Below, piece by piece: positions 45,457 to 54,972 of a stretch of 64,000 nt of DNA. The stretch is taken from the NCBI GenBank assembly GCA_947627795.1, contig CANQXJ010000004.1, positions 1 to 64,000 of the forward strand, given 5' to 3'. How positions within the stretch are numbered: position 1 is the stretch's first letter; each line of letters begins with the position of its first letter. A program made the translations under genes and the position numbers. Under the pieces are notes generated by a model. The model saw only the letters and a list, made by a program, of their open reading frames with translations, was not told the DNA's origin and ran no database searches. Source of the DNA: an uncultured Clostridia bacterium. GTDB taxonomy: Bacteria; Bacillota; Clostridia; UBA1381.

Positions 45457-45478
45457 AACAAATAAAAGGAGAACACAA

Positions 45479-46240
45479 ATGGCAAAAATTATCGCGGTTA
45501 CAAATCAAAAGGGCGGCGTGGGGAAAACCACCACCTCCGTTAATCTCTCGTCGTGTTTGGCGAGCGAGGGGAAAAGGACGCTGCTTATTGACTGTGACCC
45601 GCAGTGCAACGCAACAAGCGGATTCGGTATAGAGCGCGGCGATTATGAGTTTTCTATTTATGACTGCCTTGCCGATAAAACCGATATGGCAGGGGCTGTG
45701 GTTAAAACCAAATATAATAATATGTACATGATCCCGTCCTCCTCAGATTTGTCGGCTGCCGAAATAGAGCTTGCAATGGAGGACAGGCGCGAATTTTTTC
45801 TGAAGGACAGGCTTGAAAAAATTAGGAATGATTATGACTATATTATAATAGATTCACCGCCTTCGCTCGGAATGATTACTATAAATATCCTGACCGCGTC
45901 GGATTCGGTGCTTATTCCGATTCAATGCGAATATTACGCGCTCGAGGGACTCAGTCAGCTTATCGGAACGATACGCAGGATAAAAAAAGCGTTCAATCCG
46001 AAAATAGAAATCGAAGGCGTGCTCGGCACAATGTACGACGGCAGGACAAACCTCTCCATACAGGTACTCGACGAGGTAAAAAAGTATTTCCCCGATAAGG
46101 TTTATAAAACCATCATACCGCGCAATGTGCGTCTCAGCGAAGCGCCGAGCTTCGGAGAACCAATCATCAATTACGATCGCACCTCAAAGGGTGCGGACGC
46201 GTATATGGCGCTCGCCAAAGAAATTATAAAGAAAAAATAA
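45479..46240 (+). CDS. parA: ParA (Soj) chromosome partitioning ATPase
   Basis: KIIAVTNQKGGVGKTTTSVNLSSCLA; IDCDPQCNATSGFG; IIIDSPPSLG. Confidence 0.97.
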   Translation: MAKIIAVTNQKGGVGKTTTSVNLSSCLASEGKRTLLIDCDPQCNATSGFGIERGDYEFSIYDCLADKTDMAGAVVKTKYNNMYMIPSSSDLSAAEIELAMEDRREFFLKDRLEKIRNDYDYIIIDSPPSLGMITINILTASDSVLIPIQCEYYALEGLSQLIGTIRRIKKAFNPKIEIEGVLGTMYDGRTNLSIQVLDEVKKYFPDKVYKTIIPRNVRLSEAPSFGEPIINYDRTSKGADAYMALAKEIIKKK

Positions 46241-46263
46241 TTTACAATATTTTCCAAAAAGGA

Positions 46264-47142
46264 GTGATGCAGGTGGCAAAACGAGGACTGGGAAAGGGTT
46301 TAAAATCCATGCTCGGTGACAATAATCAAATATATACGGAAAATATTTCCAATAAAGATGTCACCGCCCTGCGGATTGCCGTGATCGAACCGAACAGAAA
46401 TCAGCCGCGAAAAAGCTTTGACGACGAAAAGCTTTCCGTTCTTGCCGACTCGATAAAGGAGCATGGGCTCATTCAGCCGATAATCGTCACGCCGTCCGAG
46501 AACGGCATGTACAGAATAGTCGCCGGAGAGCGCCGATGGCGCGCGTGTAAAAAAGCGGGGCTAAAGGAGATCCCCGTCGTCATCCGAGATTACTCGGACG
46601 AGCAGGCGGCCGAGGTCGCGCTTATAGAAAATCTTCAGCGCGAGGATTTGAACCCAATCGAAGAAGCGCTCGGCTTTTACTCGCTTTTAGAGGATTTCAG
46701 CATGACGCAGGAGCTTGTAAGCAAGCGCGTCGGAAAAAGCAGGAGCGCGATAGCGAACTCGCTCAGGCTTTTATCGCTCGACGATCAAATCCAAAAACTG
46801 CTGATAAACGGAGAAATTTCGAGCGGTCATGCGAGAGCGATTTTATCGCTTGACGACGGCGAAGCGCGGCTGGCTCTCGCAAAGCGGATCATAAGCGACA
46901 GTCTGAACGTCCGTCAGGCGGAGACGCTCGCGAAACAAATTCAGAAAAAAGCGCCGCCGAAAAAAACTAAGAAGCCGGACGTGTACGATGTCGAAATCGA
47001 GCGCATTCAGGACGAGCTTTCCGCTCGCTTGGGCACGCGCGTAAAAATCACGCACACGGCGAAAAAAGGAAAAATAGAAATTGAATATTACGGAAACGAC
47101 GACCTTGAAAGGCTGCTCGGATTTCTGAATACGGAGGAATGA
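46264..47142 (+). CDS. parB: ParB (Spo0J) partition protein
   Basis: KRGLGKGLKSMLG; IEPNRNQPRKSFDDEKLSVLADSIKEHGLIQPIIV; IVAGERRWRACKKAGLKEIPVVIRD; ALIENLQREDLNPIEEA. Confidence 0.97.
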   Translation: MMQVAKRGLGKGLKSMLGDNNQIYTENISNKDVTALRIAVIEPNRNQPRKSFDDEKLSVLADSIKEHGLIQPIIVTPSENGMYRIVAGERRWRACKKAGLKEIPVVIRDYSDEQAAEVALIENLQREDLNPIEEALGFYSLLEDFSMTQELVSKRVGKSRSAIANSLRLLSLDDQIQKLLINGEISSGHARAILSLDDGEARLALAKRIISDSLNVRQAETLAKQIQKKAPPKKTKKPDVYDVEIERIQDELSARLGTRVKITHTAKKGKIEIEYYGNDDLERLLGFLNTEE

Positions 47143-47146
47143 TAAA

Positions 47147-47671
47147 ATGAACATTGACAACAACATTTTGCTTTTGGCGGCGTTCGGAATTATAATCGCA
47201 CTGATCGTAGTATGCTTTGTAATGAATATGATCAACACGTCGAAGATAAACACGCTTATGGATTATTCCGAGGACGGAGATATGATTACCGCCCTGAAGG
47301 ATTATTACGATAAAGTTGACGATTTATCGAAAACCATTACAAACTCCACCGACGCGGTATTGATGTCACGGCTTACAAACTGTGAAAATGACGCGAATAT
47401 TTCGCTGAAAAAGATAGGCATAGTAAATTTCAACGCTTATGACGATGTAAAAGGTGATCTGAGTTTCGCGCTCGCCGTTCTTAACGGTAACAATGACGGA
47501 ATAATTCTTACATCGCTTTACGGACATAACTCATGTAATACATACGTGCGCGAGGTAAACAGCGGCGTAGCAAACGTAAAGCTGTTAAAAGAGGAAAAGG
47601 ACGCGCTCGACAGCGCTAAAAATAATATAAAGAGGATTGAGGAAAATGGCGGAGACGACGAAGACGAATAA
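47147..47671 (+). CDS. DUF4446 family protein
   Basis: N-terminal TM; LTNCENDANISLKKIGIVNFNAYDDVKGDLSFALAVLNGNNDGIILTSLYGHNSCNTYVREV. Confidence 0.9.
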   Translation: MNIDNNILLLAAFGIIIALIVVCFVMNMINTSKINTLMDYSEDGDMITALKDYYDKVDDLSKTITNSTDAVLMSRLTNCENDANISLKKIGIVNFNAYDDVKGDLSFALAVLNGNNDGIILTSLYGHNSCNTYVREVNSGVANVKLLKEEKDALDSAKNNIKRIEENGGDDEDE

Positions 47672-48125
47672 TAATAACGATAACAAGTCGCTTTTCTTAT
47701 ACACTGCTCTCATTTTTCTCGTTGCCATTGTCCTTATTATCATCGCTTTTTTCGGACAAAGCAACGTCAAACGCAATCAGCCGGAAATACCCGAAGCAAC
47801 GGTAAGCGCCGAGCCGCAGACGGAACAGACCGGCATAGCGGAAAAAGCAGCGGAACTGAGCGAGGAAAACAGACTGCTTCTTGAGGAAAACGACGAAATT
47901 AAAAAACAGCTCACACTTCAGACAGAGGAAATCAACAGGCTTAATTTGGAGGTGCAGAATCTTAATAAATATAAAGAAACAAATAATCTTCTTATGAGTG
48001 CGAACGGCTATCTTCATGTTGAAAATTATGAAGAGGCGCGCGCGGTTCTTAATAATATTGACGCGAACACCCTCACGGAAGACCAAAAAATATTATACAA
48101 CACAATAAAAGAAAATCTTGAATAA
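47646..48125 (+). CDS. Single-TM coiled-coil protein, unknown function
   Basis: [37 protein letters not shown] then coiled coil; overlaps the DUF4446 stop; head of the serS-containing cluster. Confidence 0.7.
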   Translation: MAETTKTNNNNDNKSLFLYTALIFLVAIVLIIIAFFGQSNVKRNQPEIPEATVSAEPQTEQTGIAEKAAELSEENRLLLEENDEIKKQLTLQTEEINRLNLEVQNLNKYKETNNLLMSANGYLHVENYEEARAVLNNIDANTLTEDQKILYNTIKENLE

Positions 48126-48139
48126 GGAAGGTACAAAAA

Positions 48140-49408
48140 ATGTTAGACATTAAAATTTTAAGACAGGAACCGGACAGAATAAGAGAAGCGCTTAAAAACC
48201 GCAATAACCCTCTCGACATCACTCCCGCGATAGAGCTTGACGCGAAGCGCAGAGAGCTTCTGAGCGATGTTGAGCAAAAGAAAGCGAAGCAGAACGAGAT
48301 AAGCAAAAAAATCCCGCAGATGAAAAAGGCTGGCGAGGACACCGCTCCGATTTTTGCCGAAATGAAGGAACTCAGCAACGAGATAAAAGTCGATGACGAC
48401 AAGGTCCGCGAGATAGACGAGCAGCTCAGAAACTATATGCTCAGTATCCCGAATATCCCGAACGACAGCGTGCCCGTAGGCAAGGACGATACCGAAAACG
48501 AGGAGATACGCAAATTCGGAACGCCGAGAGAATTCGATTTTGAGCCGAAGGCGCACTGGGATATAGGCACGGATTTAGACATTCTCGACTTCGAGCGCGG
48601 CACAAAAATAGCCGGAACGCGCTTTACGGTCTATAAGGGTTTGGGCGCGAAGCTTGAAAGAGCCGTTATACAATTTTTCTTAAACACAAACACCGAGGAA
48701 TCGGGCTACACGGAAATTCAGCCGCCATACATGGTAAACCGCGCGTCAATGACAGGAACCGGTCAGCTCCCGAAATTTGAAGAGGATGCATTTAAAGTAG
48801 TAAACAACGGTTTTTTCCTGATTCCGACGGCGGAGGTTCCCGTTACAAATCTTCACAGAGACGAAATTCTCGACGGAAACAAACTGCCGATAAAGTATAC
48901 CGCGTATTCGGCGTGCTTCAGAGCCGAGGCGGGCAGCGCCGGACGCGATACGCGCGGACTTATCCGCCAGCATCAGTTCAACAAAGTAGAGCTTGTTAAA
49001 TTCGCAAGACCTGAAAACAGCTACGAGGAGCTTGAAAAGCTCACAAACGACGCGGAAAAGCTCCTGCAGAAATTAGGACTTCCCTACAGAGTAGTATGCC
49101 TGTCAACGGGCGATCTCGGTTTCTCGTCCGCAAAGACATACGACCTTGAGGTATGGATGCCCAGCTACGGCAGATACGTTGAGATCTCGTCCTGCTCCAA
49201 CTTCGAGGACTATCAGGCGCGCCGCGCGAATATCCGCTTTAAGGACAACCCCAAGGATAAGGCGCAGTTTGTTCACACGCTTAACGGCTCGGGACTTGCC
49301 GTTGGCAGAACAGTCGCGGCGATACTCGAAAACTACCAGAACGCGGACGGAAGCGTTACGGTTCCGGAGGAGCTTATAAAATATATGGGCACGGACGTTA
49401 TAAAATAA
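48140..49408 (+). CDS. serS: Seryl-tRNA synthetase
   Basis: [81 protein letters not shown]. Confidence 0.98.
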   Translation: MLDIKILRQEPDRIREALKNRNNPLDITPAIELDAKRRELLSDVEQKKAKQNEISKKIPQMKKAGEDTAPIFAEMKELSNEIKVDDDKVREIDEQLRNYMLSIPNIPNDSVPVGKDDTENEEIRKFGTPREFDFEPKAHWDIGTDLDILDFERGTKIAGTRFTVYKGLGAKLERAVIQFFLNTNTEESGYTEIQPPYMVNRASMTGTGQLPKFEEDAFKVVNNGFFLIPTAEVPVTNLHRDEILDGNKLPIKYTAYSACFRAEAGSAGRDTRGLIRQHQFNKVELVKFARPENSYEELEKLTNDAEKLLQKLGLPYRVVCLSTGDLGFSSAKTYDLEVWMPSYGRYVEISSCSNFEDYQARRANIRFKDNPKDKAQFVHTLNGSGLAVGRTVAAILENYQNADGSVTVPEELIKYMGTDVIK

Positions 49409-49482
49409 GTAGACATATAAAAATAATTTTATGTAAACGAATAAAAATACAATTTTGACTTGTAAACGCCCTAAAATATGAC

Positions 49483-49754
49483 TTATCCACGGAAAAATCG
49501 CGTAAAAACTTGATTTTCAAGCGAGTTATCCACTTTATCCACGAAGTTATTCACACTTTGGCGATTGGTTAACATATTTTTGAAATCCAGTTTTTACGCC
49601 GTTTTCCAAGGTTTACATATTTATTTTGAAAAAATTACCATTTTTGTTGACATTCACTCCCCTCGGGGTGTGAAAGAATTAAAAAAATGCAGTTTTTATG
49701 GGCATATCAGCCGCAAAAAAAGTTATTCACGCTTGTTGATAAGTATATGGATAA
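49483..49754. other. DnaA-box cluster, candidate oriC (or part of it)
   Basis: TTATCCACG (49483), TTATCCACT (49526), TTATCCACG (49535), TTATTCACA (49547, perfect), TTATTCACG (49723) and reverse TATGGATAA (49746) within about 270 bp of AT-rich non-coding DNA. Confidence 0.65.
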
Positions 49755-49797
49755 CCGGAAAAATCAAAAAAATTATGAATAAAATTGAGGAGCAAAA

Positions 49798-50475
49798 ATG
49801 ATTACTCCAAGACTCAGAGCTATACTCGACCGCGTAAACACGAATATCGCAGCGGACATAGGCACGGATCATGCGTACATACCGATAAGGCTTATAAAAG
49901 ACGGCAGAGCGCGGCGCGTGATAGCGACCGACATTCGCGAAGGTCCTGCTGAAATCGCGGAAGAAAACATAAAAAAATACGGTTTAAGCGATAAAATAGA
50001 GGTAAGGCTCGGAAACGGACTTTCGGTGATTGAAAAGGGCGAAGCGGATCTAATTATAATCGCCGGAATGGGCGGCGAGCTGATACGCGATATAATCGCC
50101 TCGGACGAGGACAAGGCAAGGGCTTCGGACTTGATTTTACAGCCTATGAACTCGCAGTATGAGCTTAGAAAATATCTCATTCAGAACGGCTTTACGATTT
50201 ACGACGAGGACATAGCCGTCGAGGGATTTAAGGTTTATAATATCCTGTCGGTCAAAAACGGAAAAAGCGCCGAGTTTGAAAACGACGCGGATTACCATAT
50301 TCCGCCGTATCTCGCGAACCATAAAAACTTTAAACGGTTTTACGAAAAGAAAAAGCGCGAATTTGAAAAAGTCGTAAAAGGGCTTGAAAACTCGGCTGAA
50401 ATGAACGCGGAGGATATAGAAAAGCTTGAACAATATAAAATTTGGTTAAAGGATATGAAAAAATATGAAGGTTAA
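49798..50475 (+). CDS. trmK: tRNA (adenine(22)-N1)-methyltransferase TrmK
   Basis: ITPRLRAILDRVNTNIAADIGTDHAYIPIRLIKDGRARRVIATDIREGPAEIAEENI; IAGMGGELIRDII. Confidence 0.93.
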   Translation: MITPRLRAILDRVNTNIAADIGTDHAYIPIRLIKDGRARRVIATDIREGPAEIAEENIKKYGLSDKIEVRLGNGLSVIEKGEADLIIIAGMGGELIRDIIASDEDKARASDLILQPMNSQYELRKYLIQNGFTIYDEDIAVEGFKVYNILSVKNGKSAEFENDADYHIPPYLANHKNFKRFYEKKKREFEKVVKGLENSAEMNAEDIEKLEQYKIWLKDMKKYEG

Positions 50476-51241
50476 CGATATAGCAAAAAAACTCGAAAAG
50501 CTGTTCCCGCCGGAGCTTGCTGAAAGCTATGACAATGTCGGGCTTCTTTTAGGGGACGCAGATAAAGAGGTGAAAACCGTCCTTGTCACGCTCGACACGA
50601 ATTTGGCTGTGGCGAAGGAAGCGGTCAAGGTCTGCGCGGATATGATAGTATCGCATCACCCGATACTGTTTAACGGTATAAAAAGAATAGATTATTCGAC
50701 CCCTGTCGGAAAAATGCTGAAGCTTCTTATCGAAAACGACATAGCAGTTTTCGCGGCGCATACGAATCTTGACTCGGCAAAGGGTGGTATAAACGACTCT
50801 CTCGCAAAATTATTTTCTCTTAAGGACACGGAAATTTTAGAACCGAATAACGCCAATCCGAAAGCGGGACTCGGAAGATACGGAAAGCTTAAAAAGCCTG
50901 TAACTCTCGCGGAGCTTGCGGAAATGACAAAGGAGAAGCTTAACACTCCATGCGTGAGAATGTCCGGAAGACCCGACACCGTTATTGAAACTCTCGCTAT
51001 AGCCTCGGGAAGCTGTTCGGAGGTCATCCCCACGGCGATGAAAAAGGGCTGTCAAGCGATCATTACAGGCGATATGAAATATCATGAAACGATTGAAAAC
51101 GTAGAAGCGGGAATATGTATAATCGACGCGGGACATTATCCGACGGAAACTATCTCGATGGACATTTTTGAAAGCGTTTTAAAATCTCCGGGGCTTACGA
51201 TAATAAAATCAAAATACCGCGATATATTCAGATTTGTATAA
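50465..51241 (+). CDS. Nif3-like dinuclear metal centre protein
   Basis: PPELAESYDNVGLLLGD; VSHHPILFNGIKRI; AAHTNLDSAKGGINDSLA; ITGDMKYHETIE; DAGHYPTE. Confidence 0.95.
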   Translation: MKVNDIAKKLEKLFPPELAESYDNVGLLLGDADKEVKTVLVTLDTNLAVAKEAVKVCADMIVSHHPILFNGIKRIDYSTPVGKMLKLLIENDIAVFAAHTNLDSAKGGINDSLAKLFSLKDTEILEPNNANPKAGLGRYGKLKKPVTLAELAEMTKEKLNTPCVRMSGRPDTVIETLAIASGSCSEVIPTAMKKGCQAIITGDMKYHETIENVEAGICIIDAGHYPTETISMDIFESVLKSPGLTIIKSKYRDIFRFV

Positions 51242-51280
51242 TAAAAAGCTCGTTTTTCAAAAATATATCTTAAAAATATT

Positions 51281-51311
51281 GGAGCGGCTCAAACGAACCG
51301 CTCCGATTTTT
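51281..51311 (+). terminator. Rho-independent terminator
   Basis: GGAGCGGCTC-AAAC-GAACCGCTCCGATTTTT. Confidence 0.75.
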
Positions 51312-51326
51312 ATATTGTTTACAATT

Positions 51327-52028
51327 TTATTTATCAGAAGCGAGCGCCTTATACGCAATCGCCGCAATCGCCGCGCCGATCAGAGGAGCGACTATGAACA
51401 GCCATACCTGTGAAATAGCCGTCGGGTCTGAAACAGCGTTGAGAATAGCCGGACCTAAGCTTCTTGCCGGGTTGACCGAAGTTCCCGTAAACGGCACGCC
51501 GAAAATGTGAACGAGCGTAAGCGTAAGACCGATAACAAGACCGGTAACGGGAGTAAACTCGCCCTTTGACGTAACACCCAAAATAGCGAACACAAACACG
51601 AATGTGAGGATAACCTCAACAAGGAAGCACTGTCCCATATTCGCGCCTATCGCGCTCGCCTCGCCGAAACCGTTCGTTCCGAGCGACGCAGCCGAGCCGA
51701 ATATAACAACGAGAATAGCCGCGCCCGCGATGCCGCCGAGCACCTGCGAAACCACATAAGCGCCGAATTCTTTAACCGTCATTCTTCCGGACAAAAGCAT
51801 ACCGAGCGATACCGCCGGGTTGATATGGCATCCCGAAATATTTCCGACAGAATACGCCATCGCGACGATAACAAGTCCGAAAGCGAACGCGATAAGAAGC
51901 GTCGTGACCGCAAGCGGAATTTGGAATCCGCACATATCCGCGAGAGTGTTAGCCGCAACCGCGCTGCCGCAGCCGAAGATCACAAGCACGGCGGTACCTA
52001 TAAATTCAGCAATACATTTTTTTAACAT
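51327..52028 (-). CDS. MIP family channel (aquaporin/glycerol facilitator)
   Basis: Two NPA motifs: SGCHINPAVSLGMLL and GTSVNPARSLGPAI. Confidence 0.95.
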   Translation of the reverse strand: MLKKCIAEFIGTAVLVIFGCGSAVAANTLADMCGFQIPLAVTTLLIAFAFGLVIVAMAYSVGNISGCHINPAVSLGMLLSGRMTVKEFGAYVVSQVLGGIAGAAILVVIFGSAASLGTNGFGEASAIGANMGQCFLVEVILTFVFVFAILGVTSKGEFTPVTGLVIGLTLTLVHIFGVPFTGTSVNPARSLGPAILNAVSDPTAISQVWLFIVAPLIGAAIAAIAYKALASDK

Positions 52029-52142
52029 AATAACTCCTCCTCTTTTGAATAAAAATTTTATAATTTATATAATTATTTTATCATAATTCCCAATTTTTTT
52101 CAATATATGTAATAATATTGAAATATACTTGTTATATGAATC

Positions 52143-52856
52143 TTATATCACTATCCCGCCGTTCGGGCTTATGATCTGCCCGGTGATAAAAGAGGCGTCG
52201 TCGGAAGTGAGATACAGCGCGAGTTTCGCAATTTCCTCGGGCGTTCCGAAACGTCCGAGTGGAGTTTCATCGCATAATTCCGCTCTCGATTCATTATTGA
52301 GATGAGCGTTCATTTCCGTGTCGATAACTCCCGGGGCAATGCAGTTAACGTTAATATCCGAAAGTCCTACCTCCTTTGCAAGTGCTTTCGTAAAACCGAT
52401 AACAGCCGCCTTTGACGCGCTGTAATGCACCTCGCAGCTCGCTCCTGTTATTCCCCAGATCGACGAGAAATTTATTATTTTTCCGTTTTTTTCATGTATC
52501 ATATCGGGTAAAACTGCTTTCGTAACGAGGAACATTCCTTTTATATTAACATTAAACATTCTGTCCCAGTCATCTTCCGTTATGTCCGAAAAAAGCTTTT
52601 GCTCGGCTATTCCCGCGTTATTTATAAGAGCGGAAATTTTTCCGTATTTATGAATTTCTTCTATTAATTTCCCGGCGTCCTCAGCTTTTGAAACATCGGC
52701 TTTCACCGCGACCGCGCCTGTTTCCGAGCACAGCTTTTCCGCCTGTTCATCGCTTTTATTAAAGCTGAAAAAAACTCTGTATCCGTTTTTTGCAAACTCC
52801 CTGACGCAAGCCGCACCTATTCCTCGGCTGCCTCCGGTTATCAATACATTTTTCAT
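52143..52856 (-). CDS. SDR-family oxidoreductase (FabG/YmfI-like)
   Basis: VLITGGSRGIGAACVREFAKNGYRVFFSF; INNAGIAEQKLFSDITEDDWDRMFNVNIKG; YSASKAAVIGFTKALAKEVG. Confidence 0.9.
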   Translation of the reverse strand: MKNVLITGGSRGIGAACVREFAKNGYRVFFSFNKSDEQAEKLCSETGAVAVKADVSKAEDAGKLIEEIHKYGKISALINNAGIAEQKLFSDITEDDWDRMFNVNIKGMFLVTKAVLPDMIHEKNGKIINFSSIWGITGASCEVHYSASKAAVIGFTKALAKEVGLSDINVNCIAPGVIDTEMNAHLNNESRAELCDETPLGRFGTPEEIAKLALYLTSDDASFITGQIISPNGGIVI

Positions 52857-54964
52857 TACTCGTCCTCCGGCTTTGTTTTTGGAATAAATACGTTTACTTT
52901 TTTCTTTTCTTCCTTTCTCTTATTGCTTTTTACCGCTTCCTCGCCGAAAACGACCTGACAGTCTATACTCTGCTTGCCGCGCCTGTCGACCTTTTCATAA
53001 ACTCCGTCGGTCTGAATATACGCGCGCATGGTATCGGCAAGCTGCACGTCTATTACGTGCATTACCTCCTTTTTAAGCTCCTCGTCCTCGATCGGGAACA
53101 TAATTTCCACTCGTCTGTCAAGATTTCTCTGCATTAAATCGGAGCTGGCGCAGAAAATATTCTCCACACCGTCATTGTAAAAATAATAAATACGCGTATG
53201 CTCCAAATACCTTCCTATAATCGAGCGCACCGTTATATTTTCCGAAAGTCCATTTACTCCCGCGCGCAGAGCGCATATACCGCGCACTATCAAATCAATT
53301 TTAACTCCCGCGCACGACGCTTTATACAAAAGCGCAATAATATTCGGATCGACAAGCGAGTTCATTTTCGCGATTATCCGCGCTTCCTTTCCTTCCTCCG
53401 CGTGGCGTATCTCGCGCTCGATCATTTCAACGGTTTTATTTCTGAGCCATATAGGAGCGAGTATAAGCTTGTTCCAATGCGACGGCTCGCTGAAGCCCGA
53501 AATCATATTAAAGAACGCGCCCGCGTCCTCGCCTATTTCCTTCGAGCAGGTTAAAAGTCCCATATCGGTGTAAAACTGCGCCGTTATATCGTTGTAATTT
53601 CCCGTTCCGAGATGCACATAACGTATAATTCCATCCTCCTCGCGGCGTACTATTTCCGTTATTTTCGAGTGTGTTTTAAGTCCCAAAAGACCGTATATAA
53701 CGTGACAGCCCGCTCTTTCGAGCTTTCTCGCCCAAATGATATTATTTTCTTCGTCAAAACGCGCCTTTAATTCAACAAGCACGCTCACCTGCTTGCCGTT
53801 TTCGGCAGCCTGCGACAAAGCCGCGATGATCGGTGAATTGCCGCTCACTCTGTAAAGCGTCTGCTTTATCGCGAGGACCTTATCGTCGAAAGCCGCCCTC
53901 TTTATCAAATCAACTACCGATTTAAAGCTGTAATACGGATGATGAAGAAGTATATCGCCCTTTTTTATTTCCTCGAAAATATCCGTATCCTTGCCGAGCC
54001 TCGGATGTGTCTGCGGCTTGAAATCAGGAAATTTCAGATTTTCATGACCTCCCGCCGAATACAGCTTATTTAAAAACGTCAGATCGATCGGTCCGCTTAT
54101 CTTGTAAATATCCTCTTTTTCTATATTTAATTCTTTTTTTAATATTGAAAGAAGATTTTTTTCTATACCCGAATCGACCTCAAGACGTATTACTTCGCTT
54201 CTTTCGCGCTGTTTCAGATTTTTTTCTATTTCAAGGAGCAGATCCTCGCTGTCGTCCTCGTCGATAGGTATGTCCGCGTCGCGCATTACGCGGTACGAAT
54301 AGGCGCACAATACCTCGTTTCCCGTGAATAAATTAGGAAGAAACTCCTTTATGATTTCTTCTATTAAAATATACGAATCCTTTTCACTATCCGGCAGACG
54401 TATAAGCCTAGGAAGAACTGACGGAACCTGAACGGTGGCAAACGCTTCCTTTTTATCCTTTCCGCGTATCAAAGCGCAGATATTGAGCGCCTTATTATGA
54501 ATGAGCGGAAACGGACGCGACGAATCGACCGCCATTGGAGTCAGTATCGGGAAAATTTCGTTTTTAAAATACCTCGATATAAAATCAAGCTGCTTAAGCG
54601 ATAAATGCTCTCTGTCGGCTATATTCACCCCGTTTAAAGCAAGCTGCGGCAAAAGCGAGCGCGAATATGTATTATACTGCTCCTTTACCATTTCATGCGT
54701 TTTTTCGGAAATTTTTTCAAGCTGCTCCTTAGCGCTGAGCCCCGACGCGTCTTTTTTCTTATATCCCGAATGAACCATATTTTTAAGCGACGCGACACGC
54801 ACCATATAAAACTCGTCGAGATTCGAACACGTTATAGCCAAAAATTTTATACGCTCGAAAAGCGGGTGAACCTTATCCTTCGCTTCATGCAACACTCTGA
54901 AATTAAAATCAAGCCAGGAAAGCTCTCTGTTTATAAAATTTTCTTCCTTTAAATACTTATCCAT
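52856..54964 (-). CDS. ppk1: Polyphosphate kinase 1
   Basis: NRELSWLDFNFRVLHEAKD; DILLHHPYYSF; LAIKQTLYRVSGNSPIIAALSQAAENGKQVSVLVELKARFDEENNI; TKVHLGTGNYNDITAQFYTD-like core (YVHLGTGNYNDITAQFYTDMGL). Confidence 0.97.
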   Translation of the reverse strand: MDKYLKEENFINRELSWLDFNFRVLHEAKDKVHPLFERIKFLAITCSNLDEFYMVRVASLKNMVHSGYKKKDASGLSAKEQLEKISEKTHEMVKEQYNTYSRSLLPQLALNGVNIADREHLSLKQLDFISRYFKNEIFPILTPMAVDSSRPFPLIHNKALNICALIRGKDKKEAFATVQVPSVLPRLIRLPDSEKDSYILIEEIIKEFLPNLFTGNEVLCAYSYRVMRDADIPIDEDDSEDLLLEIEKNLKQRERSEVIRLEVDSGIEKNLLSILKKELNIEKEDIYKISGPIDLTFLNKLYSAGGHENLKFPDFKPQTHPRLGKDTDIFEEIKKGDILLHHPYYSFKSVVDLIKRAAFDDKVLAIKQTLYRVSGNSPIIAALSQAAENGKQVSVLVELKARFDEENNIIWARKLERAGCHVIYGLLGLKTHSKITEIVRREEDGIIRYVHLGTGNYNDITAQFYTDMGLLTCSKEIGEDAGAFFNMISGFSEPSHWNKLILAPIWLRNKTVEMIEREIRHAEEGKEARIIAKMNSLVDPNIIALLYKASCAGVKIDLIVRGICALRAGVNGLSENITVRSIIGRYLEHTRIYYFYNDGVENIFCASSDLMQRNLDRRVEIMFPIEDEELKKEVMHVIDVQLADTMRAYIQTDGVYEKVDRRGKQSIDCQVVFGEEAVKSNKRKEEKKKVNVFIPKTKPEDE

Positions 54965-54972
54965 AATTTACC

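Noticed and set aside
45284-45508. 74-aa minus-strand ORF across the right inverted repeat
   Set aside because: Spans repeat sequence and the parA start; frame exists only because of the palindromic repeat.
48120-48145. T-box leader before serS
   Set aside because: Only 14 bp separate serS from the preceding gene; no room for a T-box.
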